Under the pieces are notes generated by a model that searched no databases, had not been told where the DNA came from, and saw nothing but the letters and a program-made list of their open reading frames with translations. Below are positions 16,829 through 34,138 of a DNA stretch of 64,000 nt, one piece after another; the first letter of the stretch is position 1, and every line of letters begins with the position of its first letter. Where the stretch lies: the NCBI GenBank assembly GCA_943735955.1, contig OX030956.1, positions 12,084,894-12,148,893 on the forward strand, given 5' to 3'. A program made the translations under genes and the position numbers. This DNA comes from Piscicola geometra (lineage: Eukaryota > Annelida > Clitellata > Hirudinida > Piscicolidae).

Positions 16829-17754
16829 AAAAGTGAGCGCTTTAGTTGTGTTCCCGAGTCCTATATTAAAACGAACATTTTGTATGTATAAGTTATACAT
16901 TGTATAACATATTGTATAACACGTATTGAAAAATTTATTTAACTTTTAAAATCTATCCATTAACACCAATTTGACAAGTTTTCAAATAACGTACTGATGA
17001 AAATTTCTGATTTAACTTTATAATTCTTGTTGAACAAATAAAATATGCCTACTTATAATGCGCCATGGCACGCAACAGAGGCGCCACTCACACGACATAA
17101 GTCGTGAAACATCGCATCATCTTTACTAGTTGCTCAGCAGACGTTCGAACTGGTGACCTTTGACTTACCACCCGCTCGCCAATGTTGACATATTATTTAA
17201 ATTTATTTTCTGCATTGAATAAGCAGGTGCGCATTATAAATATTGTTTCATAGTAGTTGATAAATATAAGAACCCAAAATGCCTACTTCCTCGGTGGATT
17301 GGGAGCAGCGTGAGCAAATACATTGCGGTGCATAAGCCAGTGTTCACGCCAATGAAGAACTTGTGTTCGTAGCATGATCCGTGCTGAGTGTACAGTTTGA
17401 AGAGCATCACCACAGTTATAAGCAGCCACACGAACATTATAGTGACGAAGGCCCACTTTGCTAGTGTGGTTTAATTAAAAGTTGTTTAAAATAAACTAAG
17501 TTTGAAAATTTTCGAATATTTAAATGGTAAGTTTCTTTAGTGAATAAAGTCTACTGAGAAAATCGGTTAGTTCATAAAAAAGAAATGAAAATATTTTGAT
17601 CGAAATTTTTATTCTTTTCACTACATATGATCCTACCTATTTGCACTTTGGTGTCTGGGTGATCATCTTCGTGATTGTACATCTTCTCTTTCCTTGATAA
17701 ATAAAGCCTATTTTTTAATTGAACAACTTTTTTTTAAAACGTTTTTATATCAAA

Positions 17755-18880
17755 TATTCCAGAAGGGCCTAGCAGCAGGTTCTATATCTGGTGTTTGGAA
17801 GACGGCCACAGTGCCAGCAATATTTAAAGAGGGTGACAGATACCAAGCGAGCAACTACCGTTCAGTGTCAATCTCTTGCATATTCTGTGAGATCCTCGAA
17901 CTCATTATTGTCAGTTACATCCTCAAAAACTTGGGCCAAAATAAAATCCTTACTGACTACCATTATTGATAAAAAAAATTCTGAGGCTGCGAAACCCAGT
18001 TTCTGTCGTTCAAACAAACTCCTGAAGTTGCTAGACAAAGTACAAAAACATAAACTAGTGATTCTGGACTTTAGTTAAGCATTCGAAAAAGTTCCACACA
18101 AGCAACTGATGAAAAGCTGCAATACTATGCAGGCCATTTCTGATCCTGTTCTGTTTTAATGATCCGCAGTGAAAGTATCAGCAAAAACATTGTTCGCTGA
18201 TGATCGATAAAGATAAAAGCTGCAAAAGCTTTGAAGAAGAATCTCATCGACTTTGGGAATCATATAAGGTCTGGGGAATGTCTTTCAACCTTGAAAAAGA
18301 CAGAAAAAGATCGCTGAATTTTAAAACTAAACTAAACTGAAGACATTTTCTTGAAAACCCATCCTCATATCTTCGAGTGGAACTCACATAAGATGTGTAA
18401 TGGGGCCTGCACATCCAGAAGACAGTTAGGAAAAGGAATCAAATTCTGCGTTTTTCTTCCAGAAATTTGTGAATAAACAACAAGTGCAGCTTAAATTTCT
18501 TATATGCCCAAACTTTGAGTTCTGAAGCACAGTTTGAAACCCTCATCAGAAGGACCAAATCTACGAGGTAGAGATGATGCAGAAAAGAGCAGTCAGATAT
18601 GCGATGAATCAATATGAGAAAGCAGTGTTTCATCATGATAGATGGCTCAATGTGAAAAAAATTAAAAGCAAGAAGAAAATATTGAAATATCTAATTGACA
18701 TTGTCGCCGCAAATGAACTTTCTCCTGTTTCAAGCAGGATCAAGTCAAAACAAGTCTTATTTTGTTCGCATCAAATCCACATCAACAAGTAAAGTTTTTC
18801 TCATTAATATATGTGAGAGCCTAGCAGCCTCAGTTGCTGAATTCCAAGAATTATATCCTTCAAGAAAACAACTTTAAATT
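17755..18880 (+). mobile_element. Degenerate non-LTR retrotransposon (LINE) fragment
   Basis: The sequence reads in broken frames like a LINE reverse transcriptase: SGVWKTATVPAIFKEGD, then ASNYRSVSISCIF with LELIIVSYI, then a shifted frame with LLDKVQKHKLVILDFS and AFEKVPHKQLM. This is the usual NYRPISL ... FSKAFDKVPH order. Frameshifts and stops show it is dead. It fills the intron between exons 5 and 6 of Serinc copy B. The clade was not determined. Confidence 0.75.
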
Positions 18881-19614
18881 GAGAAACCGGTCGCTTAATC
18901 AAAATTGCTTGCAGCGATGTAAGGTGTAGATGTAAATGAATGGCTTTTAAACATCATAAGGCACAAGATTTATAATAAATAGGTTCATTAAAAATATATA
19001 TAAATAATTCTGTAATTTTCCTACCAGTATTTTTCTAGTCTGTATCCTTGGTTCACCAGGAAAAAAAGCTGAATGAGAATAAAGACTAATCCGCCAATAG
19101 AGGCTGTGATCTGCCAGCCTATTGGAGAATTGTATTCCCTAGTTAAATATTATTAACAATATTAAAATATGAAGTTGAAGTTAAATTTGTATCCATAAAA
19201 CGTTTTTCGGATCAATTAATTCGAATATAATGAATAACCTTTTTCTAAGAAATCCTCTGGTAGTATGAGTAAAGTTACAAAGTAGGCAGCGACCAAAACA
19301 CCGATTTTGATACCCCAAAATCTGTTTTTATGATAAAAAAAATTAAAAGCTTTTGAAATAAACTATTGTTTCAATAGAAAATTAATTATTTTGAAAACTA
19401 CCCATTGAGGAAGTCAGCCCTCAAGTTATTGGCGTTAGGAAGGCCTATTGTGAGAATGAAGAGTAGAGTGGAACAGCACCAGAACAAACACACCCCTGTA
19501 GACCGCTCGGTAGCCTGTCAACCTCTCACACTTGGAGCCCGCATTTAGCTTTACACACGAAGTACTATAATTGCCAGTCTGAGATCGTAGGAAATGTTAT
19601 ACCTTCAGAAATAT

Positions 19615-19940
19615 TTTCGTAATACTAACGGTTTTAGGATAAAGAGTCTTCGAATAAAAAGTCTTCAAAAAATTAATTTTTAAGGAAAAATACGTGATTA
19701 ATGCGTGATCCTTAAAACTTAAAGAATAAAATTTAATACTTTTATCTAATTTTTGCTATATTTTTTTCGTTCAATCTCGAAATAGCATTTGAATAAACTT
19801 GACTTGGCTGTTGTTGATTCCTCACTTTAATCATTAAGTTTTCCCCTGGTTTTCGATCGTGATTATTTTTCCTTAAAATTTTTTTGAAGATTTTTGTCCT
19901 GAAGACTTTTTATTCTTAAGACTTTTTATCTGTGTACCAA
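19615..19940. mobile_element. Short remnant of the GATAAAAAGTC element
   Basis: It has the same inverted ends (TAAAAAGTCTTC and GAAGACTTTTTAT) and the same inner phrase (ATACGTGATTAATGCGTGATC, CATTTGAATAAACTTGACTTG) as the large element at 40210-42782, but is only about 325 bp long. It lies in intron 2 of Serinc copy B. Confidence 0.65.
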
Positions 19941-20770
19941 TACTATCGATTTTTATTGATTTTTAAATTTTCATTATTAAAACTAATAACTCTTTTTATG
20001 AAAATTATAAATAATAATAATTATTGTAAAAGTATTAACTTACACGTGCTGAAATGGAGCGTTCAACAGCTGGTGAAAGAGACAAACAAAAACCTATGAG
20101 AGCCATAAAGAGTATAAAGCAATACATCATCTTAGCAGAGGCTGACTGCTTGATGGGGCAAGAACAACACAAACTGCAGCTGTCTCGTCCAAATAGGCAA
20201 CAGAGCTGAAATGTTGGAATTTTTGTTTCAATTGAGAGAAATCAATGCGACTGTTTATTGTTACTTGAGTCATGAAGAACGATGGAGCCATCTTGGAACT
20301 CGCTCAAAGCCCGATGGAAATGAGATGTTTCAATGAGGGAAGAATTTAAATGATTTTTTCGAGACAAAAATAATAAGAAGAAATAAAATTAAGAATTAAT
20401 AAACACTTATGAAGAAATTAAAAACTGAATGTAAACTATGACATGTTTATTATCAAAAGTGGAATTATTTGTTACAAATAAGTTTTAAAATTTTCTTTAG
20501 TCAGATGTTTGTTTATGAATACATTTTGACAGAATTTTTAATGGCAATCTGATTTCAAAACTTTCTTCCTAGGCGAAAATATCTTTTAGATCCTATTTGA
20601 ATGTATTTAGTTATTTCATAAATTACATTTTGGTCTTTTGTCACATTTTAGTTCATTAAAGACGTAAAAAGTAATACAAAATTTAATTCTAGAAAAATAT
20701 TTTTTTAATGAGTCATAAGTTTAAATAGTCCGCACAAAGAATTAACAAACACTAAGCAGGCGATAACAAC

Positions 20771-21020
20771 GGTTATAGGTGGACTGCACGCAAAAGAATG
20801 CACAGAGCATGTGTTAAATGCACGTTTGATTTTGCACGTTTCTTCTTGAAATGCGATTTTTCTGAAAACCCTAACCCTAACTCTAACCCTAACCCTAATC
20901 CTTACCCTAATCTTAACCCTAAATTAACGTTTTTTCTGTAAAAAAAAAGAAACGTGCAAAATCAAACGTACATTTAACACATGCTCTGTGCATTCTTTTG
21001 CGTGCAGTTCACCTATAACC
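20771..21020. mobile_element. Foldback MITE with telomere-like core, copy 1
   Basis: A 250-bp palindromic element with arms of about 95 bp starting GGTTATAGGTG and ending CACCTATAACC. The loop is an imperfect (CCCTAA)n array (20868-20930). It is flanked by a perfect 9-bp direct repeat GATAACAAC (20762-20770 and 21021-21029). A 9-bp duplication with long inverted repeats fits the Mutator-like (MULE) superfamily. It has no coding capacity. A second copy is at 29714-29969. Confidence 0.9.
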
Positions 21021-21029
21021 GATAACAAC

Positions 21030-21498
21030 AAAAATAATTTATAAGTAAAAAAGACACTAGATCGCTCAAAGTATTTACACGAGCAATAAATAGGTAGAAA
21101 AAAGAGCGGGAAGGAAAAATATTGAATATATAAAAACTTATAACTTGTGTATAAACGTGCAGACAATGGTTTTAACAGATCTGCCCGAATCACTGAATAG
21201 AATACTTTTGAAAGATACAATTAGAATGTTTTGTGAACATTTCAAAGTTTCTGAGGTGTCAAAAATACACTAGTATGGAAAGTATCATATGAAGATTTTT
21301 ATTGTTAAAGTTGCAGTGCAAAGCAATAAATATGGGTAGCAGTAAGATTTAGTGAAGATGGCCATAGACTCATTCATGAACACAAACTGCACAAATCATT
21401 TTTTACTTTAAATATAAAAAGACTAAATCTCATTTTTCTAATCACGGTGTGCTCTCTGTCCTTTTCTTGACATATTTCACATCACTCTCGCTATCAAC
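21030..21498. other. Spacer downstream of Serinc copy C
   Basis: AT-rich sequence 3' of copy C. No exon or repeat was recognised. Confidence 0.5.
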
Positions 21499-26458
<4,960 letters not shown>

Positions 26459-26878
26459 TTTCGAGAAATTTTTAAAAAAATGTATTTGAAATGAAATAAT
26501 AATACTAAGATTAATAAAAACTGTAACTAATAATAGTTATTAAATATTATTTAATAAAAGTTATTAAATAACTGTGACGAAATGATATTTAAATAAGCAA
26601 AAAGTGATGTAATAACAATACGTTTTTCACTCAAATACACCAGAGATGTTCAGTATTTAAGTAATAATATTTCTACATAAACTATTTTATTCGTTTCCGA
26701 ACTAAACCATAATTATTTATAAAGACTAATAAAGTATTCAAAAATTTAATCAACTGATTTGTTAATACTTGCAAAAATTAACAACAGCTTTGAAATCTGT
26801 CGCATGAACATCAAATACATTTATAATAAATAAAATAAATAATAGTTATTTGAATGGCAATAATCATGAACATGACGC
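26459..26878. other. Upstream flank of Serinc copy C
   Basis: AT-rich upstream sequence that should hold the promoter of Serinc copy C. No specific motif could be supported. Confidence 0.4.
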
Positions 26879-27321
26879 ATATCCACAAGTGATTTTCCAG
26901 TTCGGATTTTTCAGTTCAAGTTCAAGTTACAGTTGTGCTAATTATAATTTTTCAGTTACTATTTCAGTTTCAGTTATTTTTTTAGTTACAGTTACAGTTA
27001 ATCATTAAGAAAATAAACAATTTTTATTCATAATACAGCCCAAATTAATGTTTAAAAATCAAATTATTTAAAAGATATATAAATACATTATTCATAATAT
27101 ATGCTGTTCATTTTCATAAATTTCTTCAATTCCAGATTTTTTTTCTCTGCGGTTAGGTCTCCGCACACCAAAAACACCCTCTCCACATAAGCTTGTTAAG
27201 AAAGGAAGTTTTCAGACCAGTATTTGCAAATATATTTACCAGAAGCCGTTGACGAAGCCGAACTTCAGGGGAATCCTCTTGCCATTTTTTCTTCGAAGTG
27301 GTTGCCTGCTCTAGTGTTAAC

Positions 27322-28331
27322 TAGAGACCGACCGAAATTCGGTTTGGTTTCGGCGCCGAAATTGCCAATTTCTTAGTTTCGGCAATTTTCACGGTTTCGG
27401 CCGAATCAAAATTTCAAATTTCGGCAATTTTTCGGTTTCGGCCGAAAATAATATTTTTATTTCGGCTCAATTTCGGTTTCGGCCGAAATGGTTCTCATAT
27501 TTATCGAAAAACGCAAATTTTTATTTATTTATGTAGTTTATCTGATATATCTGTGTATCCTCAATCAAACTCGAACTATTAAGTTTGGGTTCGATTCTCA
27601 TCTCTATTAGATATCGTGGTTGATTCATTTATGGGCGTCATTAGACTAATTATTCGATTGACATGTACAAGCATTTGGAATTCTAGATATCCTTGCTGAG
27701 ATAAACAGTGTATATGAATCGAAAGCCCGAGAAGATTTGGCTTCCATTCATTAATTCAAAAATAAATGCAGGCGTATCTTAAAGAGCCTAGAATCAACAG
27801 AACATCCAATATTTTTGCGTATTGGCATTGCAGTCAATATTCATGTCTTGAGCTGCTGCTCGAAAATACAAGTGTGGCTAGCGAGCAACTATTTAGTTCT
27901 GCAGGGCAAATCTACGCAGATCATCGCAGCAACCTTCTTGGTGAAAATGTTTAAAAACAGTTATTTCTTGCTTACAATATTCGTTTGTTTGGATTTAATT
28001 ATTAAACAGAAATTTTCATCATTCAATAATATTTTTTGATTTTAATAAACAATTACTTATGTAGACCATTTTTGTTGTTGAACAACTTTTATTTTTTGGC
28101 TTAAAATATACGCTTGTTTGGATTTACTTATTAAACTGGCATTGTCATCCTTAAATACTATTTTTTTGTTTCTAATAAAAGTTTAGAAAAATTTCGGTTT
28201 CGGCTTCGGTTTCGGCCAAAAATCTGATTACAATTTCGGTTTAATTTCGGTTTCGGACGAAAATTGAATTTCAATTTCGGCCTAATTTTGGTTTCAGCCG
28301 AAATAAAAATATCTGTTTCGGTCGGTCTCTA
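27322..28331 (+). mobile_element. Nested hAT element with TTTCGG subterminal repeats
   Basis: A 1010-bp element with inverted ends TAGAGACCGACCGAAA, dense TTTCGGTTTCGGCC subterminal repeats on both sides, and a perfect 8-bp target duplication GTGTTAAC (27314-27321 and 28332-28339). A short plus-strand ORF (27766-27954) reads LKEPRINRTSN, then SVASEQLFSSAGQIYADHRS, the hAT C-terminal dimerisation motif. It was inserted into the larger hAT at 26887-29595. Confidence 0.9.
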
Positions 28332-28886
28332 GTGTTAACTGTTTTTCAACTTCAACAAGTTTTTATTTTTTTCCAAGACTTTTCTGGGCATCCTTCTCTT
28401 CCTTTTTCATTTTTTCGTAACACGCTGGATGTTTTCATTTCAAGTGATTGATTAAATTTGTTGCATTTTATCCAGAAAGTCTATGACTGCATTTTTTCAT
28501 CTCTCCTTATCCATATCATCCTCTTCCGAAACCTGACATGCGCCTCTGTCGCATGAAGCTTCGTAAATAAAATAGGTCCATACGGCATTCTCTTGTTTTC
28601 TGCCGCTATTAACCTTAAACATTTCATAAAAATTTGTATAATTCAACTGGTCAGAAATAAAGTAACTATGTAAAACACTAAATTAATATTATCGGACTCG
28701 AATAATAAAATAAATTAATTATATTATTGCTCAAGAACGTGCATCCGCCAATGTTTTATCTTGTAGCGCTTTTCATTTTTTTAATATATATTTTTTAGTT
28801 ACTATTCAGTTAGTATTCTTGTTTTTCAGTTTCTATTTCAGTTACAGTTATGCATTGAATTACAGTTACAGTTAAAGTTGATCGAT

Positions 28887-29517
28887 CTTTGGTTAGCGGC
28901 TGCCATTTGGCAGCCGCTCAAATAAATTTGTAGAATAAACGGTTTTGGGTATAATATATTAAAATTTTAGAATCTTAAGTCTATATAAAAATTAAATTTA
29001 ATTAATTAGAATGTTTTTAGTGCGAATGTTGGTTGTTTTGAATCTATCGAGAATGGCCGCAGCAGACCAAGATGGCCGCAGGGAATCAAGTGAGCTGCGA
29101 CATAAAGGAGAAAGCCTTCCATAGCAGCAGCAGTACCAGCGTTGGCAAGGACTTCTCCTTCACCCTCTTTCGCAGCCTCGGCACCAGTGGCAAGAAAGAA
29201 AATTGAGAATAATGATGATTGTGTTGTTTTGAGGATGATGTGGTGATGATTGTGCTGTGGTATGAGTGTTGGTATTGTGGTGATGATTGAATTTTTTATT
29301 TATGGTGATAGTGATTTTTTGGCGGTAATTGTCATGGTGGTGTGGGTGAGGTTGGATTATTGAGGTTGATTGTTTGTTTATATATATATTTAAATTTATA
29401 TATATACATATATTGGTAGTGGTCTAAAAACCGTTTTATTTAACAAATTTATTTGAAGAGCGCCTTTGTTCACTTAGTAAAGGGCGCTATACAAATCATT
29501 AGTGATTGATTGATTGA
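28887..29517. repeat. ~630-bp interspersed repeat, copy 2 (inverted)
   Basis: Inverted copy of the repeat at 15744-16390: it begins CTTTGGTTAGCGGCTGCC and ends with a GATTGATTGATTG tail. It sits inside the hAT element at 26887-29595. Confidence 0.8.
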
Positions 29518-29713
29518 AAGTTACAGTTAACTGAATCATATTTTTCAGTTAATTTACCATTTCAGTTACAGTTACAGTTAACTGGAACAACACTGATATC
29601 CACCAATAGATTCTACCAGATGGAATTATAATAGTTAATAATTTAAAATATTTTTAATTAAATGTTAAATAAAGCGACACATTGTAATTAACGCTGTTAT
29701 GAACTTTTATTTA

Positions 29714-29969
29714 GGTTATAGGTGAACTGCACGCAAAAGAATGCACAGAGCATGTGTAAAATGCACGTTTGATTTTACACGTATCTTCTTGAAATGCGAT
29801 TTTTCTGAAAACCCTAACCCTAACCCTAACTCTAACCCTAACCCTAATCCTAACCCTAACCTTAACCCTAAATTAACGTTTTTTCTGTAAAAAAGAAGAT
29901 ACGTGTAAAATCAAACGTGCATTTTACACATGCTCTGTGCATTATTTTGCGTGCAGTTCACCTATAACC
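29714..29969. mobile_element. Foldback MITE with telomere-like core, copy 2
   Basis: Same family as 20771-21020: 256 bp, inverted arms GGTTATAGGTGAACTGC and its complement, and a central array of CCCTAA units (about 29811-29871). It has a perfect 9-bp target duplication TTTTATTTA (29705-29713 and 29970-29978), different from that of copy 1, which confirms independent transposition. Confidence 0.92.
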
Positions 29970-30010
29970 TTTTATTTAAAAGAAAAACAAGTCTATAAGT
30001 CAAGATTCCA

Positions 30011-33000
30011 ATGTGTATTCGAATATATTTTATCGGATTCCTTTTCTCTTCTTCTTGTATTTTGTGCTATGAAAGATTTGATAACCAAGAAGTGGAATCT
30101 TTTGTTCTTCTTTTGAACTTTTACAGAAGCTCAATTTCAAATCCCACAGCCGCCAACATGAATTTTTTGGTCATCTGTTTTTTTATACTTTGCAACACTA
30201 TGTATAAGAAGCTATTTTATATGTAAAATATTGCTAATTATTCAAATAAATTTTTTAAAAGATTTTTATAACTTCAGAAATGGGATTATTCTTTAGAAGA
30301 CAGTGCAAAAAGGTTGGCTCGTTCGTGTTATTACAGCGACTCGTCTTCTCCCGGCTTCCACTCTGACTGTGTTTATGTGGTGTGGCCAGGCAAGAATACA
30401 TATTTTTAAATAATTTTGCGCCAGATTACTTTTGGATTGAACTAAAATGTATAAGCTTAATTGAATTTATTTATGTGCTTAATGAGGACAGTCAACACCT
30501 GGCATTCACTCTCAGAGAAATACATATTTTCAAAAATCTCTAGAACTCACTAGAAGACTCACTCGTCTTAATATATATGAGATGCTGAGGAAAGCTCTAA
30601 AAGAACTTCCCATCTTCAACAAGAATTAATTGTTTAAACAACAAATATCATTTTCAAATATATAAAAAGAAAAAAGAATTTTTTTCGGTATATAGAAAAA
30701 ATCATATAAAAACAGAGGATTAGGACTATAACCAAAATTTGCTGAGATACTCTAAAATATTTATGATATTCTTTCTGAATCCTTTTTGAAAATCGATCGA
30801 AATGCAGCTTTGAGTTTTATTAAGCACCGTAAACCAACATATATAAAAGTTATTTTTCAACTCTAGAATCGACTTTTTAAAGATAGTGTTCTATGCATGG
30901 GTTTTTGCAGTAGGAATATAGCAAGCATTAGACCTAAATGACACCAGTGGCGCAACTAGGGGGGGGGCTGGGGGGGGCTGTTCGAAGGGTCCCGCAATTT
31001 TTCGAAAATCGATTAGTTTTTTTGGTGGTGGGGGGGGGTAATGAATTTTTCAATATGCCATTGGACAATGATATTTTGTCTGGATGGCCATCGAGTCTTT
31101 ATCTCACGAAACATTTTATATATCAACACAGAACATAGAGATCCCACCAAAATAACACTAACATGTCACAAATTCTGAGAAGAAATAGAGCACCACTAGA
31201 CCTTAACTACACTTTTAAATCTTTACACTTTTTATATGTAAATTTTTTAAGCCATGACACAGTATATAAGAAAAAATCAGATAGACAAAATAACTCTCAA
31301 TCAATCAATCAATCAAATAGATTTCTATAGCGCTCTTTCTTCGAGCTTTCAGAATATCCAACCTTCATGGAAAGGATGCAGAAACTGTGTAAAGACAGTT
31401 CAAAATCACATCAACACATCAAGTTTACGTGCGTATCAGTCTGATCTCATTGCATGTATCGAACTGCAAGAATTCTTTTGAGCAACAAGCCTTCAGCCCG
31501 AGTTGCATTATATGCTCGATGTTGTTCTGACTCTGCCAGTTACCTCATCAGATGCAGAAAAAGCATTTTCTAAACTTCGGCTTATTAAAACTCATCTTAA
31601 GACGACTGTATCTGCATGTCGTTTGCAAAGCTTGTTTAAGAATATCTGCTACCAAAACAGCTACTGCACTTCTTCCAGTAAATGAAATGGTGAAAAGATT
31701 TTTACAAACTGATCGAAAAATTATTTTGTAACTGATAACACATCAAAATTTAGTTGAAACTAAATATTTGGAAAAAATTATAGACAGTTTAGGATCTCAT
31801 ATCAAACTTATTTTTTTACTTTTTACCTTAGTTTAAAAAATAATGACGTAACTTTAAGAATATTATGCAACTTAGTTTGTAGTTTTTCTTTTGTATCATT
31901 AATAAACTATCTAAATTCTTTATCAATTATAATTGGTAGTTTTTATTTAGCCCATTTACCGCCGCTACCCGAGAAAAAAAGTTAACATGAATTTTAAATT
32001 TAGACTTGCATTATATGGTCATAAGAATAACTCAAGCAAAATTGAAAACAATTATTTCATAGGTTTTAATGGGGCAAAATGTTGCGAAAACGCAACATGA
32101 GCGGGAAGTGTGACATACTTATGTACATTAAGAAATCATAAATAAATTGATTCAAACCACATTTATTAAACAGAAATAAATTTCAATTGCAAATAGTTCG
32201 ATAAAGTTCAGACTTCTAATTATTTTATTTGTTTTAATAATAATAATTATTATTTTAATTACAACAAAGCAAATAATTTAACGTGAATTACAACAGCACT
32301 CATAAACTGTCGTGCTGTTTCAAAGACGACACTGACGACGAATGTTATCTTTATTTTAATTTTATATTCAACCTATGAGAGGTTAAAAAACTATATTCTT
32401 TTCAATAAAAGCTTCAAGTGTGAAGCATTTGCGGTTTGGAATTTTTTATCGAAATATAAAAATCAACATTCATCTACAAAATTCAACTTTTAATTATAAT
32501 TTTATAAATTTCATAATACATTAACATTAAAACAATAATTTTATTATTATTATAATGACTAGACTTATTAAAAATCATATGAAATCATATTATTTCAAAG
32601 TTGCGAAAACGCATCATTGATTTTTAAAAGCATTGAAAACGTTTTACAAGTTATTTTGAATATATAAAAAATTAATTCAAGTATTAACTATCTTTTCACA
32701 CTGAAATTAAGACAAAATTTGTATAAATATACTAAAAATCGAACGAAAAAATTGAAAAATTATCTAAGCGAAGAAAGATTGTTTTGAGAAATTTTAAATG
32801 TGAACAGGATATAAAAGACTATAAATTTATAAAATGAAAAAAGTTGAAATTAAACCTATAAAATTAAAATTAAAACTTTATTGTACAAAATATGTGAAAA
32901 AACTCGGTATTAAAACAGCAAGAAAATATAAAATTTAATGTTGCAAAACGCAACAGCTGCGGTAAATGGATTAAACAATTATTTTTTTTGACTAAAGTTG

Positions 33001-34138
33001 AGCCCCCCCCAGCATTTTTTGCTGGTTGCACCCCTGAATGACACAATGTTTCTTGAAGGTCTTAGATACATTACCAGGCACTCCCGATGTTGTAATAAAT
33101 AATAAAGGAAATTAGAGGGAGGATATAATTTTTCTGAAGAAAAAAAATGTTTGTAGAGGGAAAAGAACCCTTCATGTCCCCCTTCTGGCAACGGGCTGAA
33201 AAGGAAAAAACTATATTTTTTAAAACTAAAATGCAATAGATTGTTTAAATTTTTATATAAAATGAAATAAAATAATAATATTTATTTTTAACCATATCAG
33301 CTAACAGACCTTTTCTGTTCAAGATTTTCTTGGAGAGTTTTCAAATACGGAAGACAGTTTTATAACTACAGGAGCAATAGCCACTGTATCACTAAAGAAC
33401 ATGCCGAAATTAACTGCCTATATTTCAAGGTTTTATTTCTTAATTTAAATAATTAATTAAGAGAATTCATTAATTTTAGTTGATCGATTTTATTTTCTAA
33501 TTCTGAAAATACTTTTTAAAAGTCATTTAGTTTAATTTGATATTTAAATTTTTTATTCTAAACTCTTTCAAGCTTTCATATGCGAACTATTTGTCATTCG
33601 GCTGTGCAATGCACTATTGTCGTCGTTTTGGAAATCGTGTGAGCGAGTGCAGTAAAAAGTGTCTGGCATTCATCTGTCTCTTCACACCAAGGTTGCTCTA
33701 ACCTAAGTTTATCTCATTCAATGTCACAACGTATACTGAGTTTTTTGACGTTCAAAATGATTTATTTCAAGGCTTATGACTAGTTAAAAAAAACTAGTTA
33801 AAGCAAAAAGCTCCCGAACACTGCATAAAACTTCAAGTATTTCAGAAGGAATAGACACGATGTTTGAACTCGACAATGAAATCTTGCCGTACAAAGAAGG
33901 ACCTTACTGCTCTGCCTGCTTCAACAACCATTGTCTCTGTCTCAACAGACTCTGTCGTACGTCGTTTTCAATTACTCTAAAAATATTTAATTAATTTTTT
34001 ATTATTTACTATTAAATGCGTTTAAATATTGCTTTTTAATTGGGTTTATCCATATAATAGGAAAGAGTCCTCCGTGTGACGCCATTAAGAATTGTAGGTA
34101 TGTCTCCCTGCACACTTGCATGTGCCAGATTTCTTCTA
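30011..34138 (+). CDS. Secreted CAP (SCP/antigen 5/CRISP) domain protein, partial
   Basis: Six short exons join in phase: 30011-30169, 30278-30381, 33324-33429, 33573-33691, 33838-33956 and 34061-34138. Exon 1 starts with a hydrophobic signal peptide (MCIRIYFIGFLFSSSCILC) and then has LLNFYRSS and NPTAANM, the opening helix of CAP proteins. Exon 2 gives KWDYSLEDSAKRLARSC, the next conserved helix. Exon 4 has SFGCAMHYC, and exon 5 leads into LPYKEGPYCSAC. Exons 5-6 form a Cys-rich C-terminal module. The HYTQ box is not recognisable, and the exon 3 reading is the least certain part. No stop codon was found, so at least one 3' exon is missing. A 2.1-kb hAT lies in the intron after exon 2. The function (extracellular, often in secretions) is family knowledge only. 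Confidence 0.65.
30945..33036 (+). mobile_element. hAT element inside the CAP gene intron
   Basis: The inverted ends are CAGTGGCGCAACTAG and, reverse complemented from the right, CAGGGGTGCAACCAGC, both next to G/C runs. A perfect 8-bp duplication AATGACAC flanks it (30937-30944 and 33037-33044). A plus-strand transposase relic (31254-31685) includes VLTLPVTSSDAEKAFSKLRL, the hAT dimerisation motif. A second, smaller element appears nested at about 31950-32970. Confidence 0.85.
31950..32970. mobile_element. Possible nested element with GCGGTAAATGG ends
   Basis: The sequence is bounded by GCCCATTTACCGC on the left and GCGGTAAATGGA on the right, an inverted pair about 1 kb apart inside the hAT element. 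The interior is very AT-rich with repeated GCGAAAACGCA phrases and no coding signal. No clear target duplication was found, so the superfamily is open. Confidence 0.45.

Larger units (their letters stand above)
13596..20291 (-). pseudogene. Serinc family gene with a 2-nt frameshift (copy B)
   Basis: Twelve exons match copy A in order and phase: 20265-20291, 20044-20205, 19402-19548, 19239-19321, 19025-19118, 17637-17692, 17287-17460, 15369-15461, 15071-15269, 14536-14569, 14218-14327 and 13596-13854. Exons 4, 6, 7, 8 and 10 have exactly the same lengths as in copy A. Exon 3 is 147 nt where copy A has 149: near 19464 two bases are missing, so LFHSLLFILTIG becomes LFHSTLHSHNRP and the frame is lost. 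Restoring them would give 479 codons. The C-terminus is Asp/Glu/His-rich. Introns hold a SINE-like repeat, a tRNA-Gly relic, a LINE fragment and a remnant of the GATAAAAAGTC element. It is either a young pseudogene or a functional gene with a base-calling error. Confidence 0.8.
26887..29595 (-). mobile_element. hAT element with CAGTTA subterminal repeats, host of nested insertions
   Basis: The ends are similar inverted repeats (left AAGTGATTTTCCAGTT; right, reverse complemented, CAGTGTTGTTCCAGTT), followed by many CAGTTA/AGTTAC units. A perfect 8-bp duplication ATATCCAC flanks it (26879-26886 and 29596-29603). A minus-strand piece near 28380-28620 reads TNLINHLK, stop, KHPACYEKMKKE, which is the end of a BED zinc finger. 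Another hAT (27322-28331) and a SINE-like repeat (28887-29517) are nested inside. Confidence 0.8.

Noticed and set aside
20868..20930. Chromosome end or telomere fusion
   Set aside because: The CCCTAA run is the loop of a short foldback element with target duplications on both sides.
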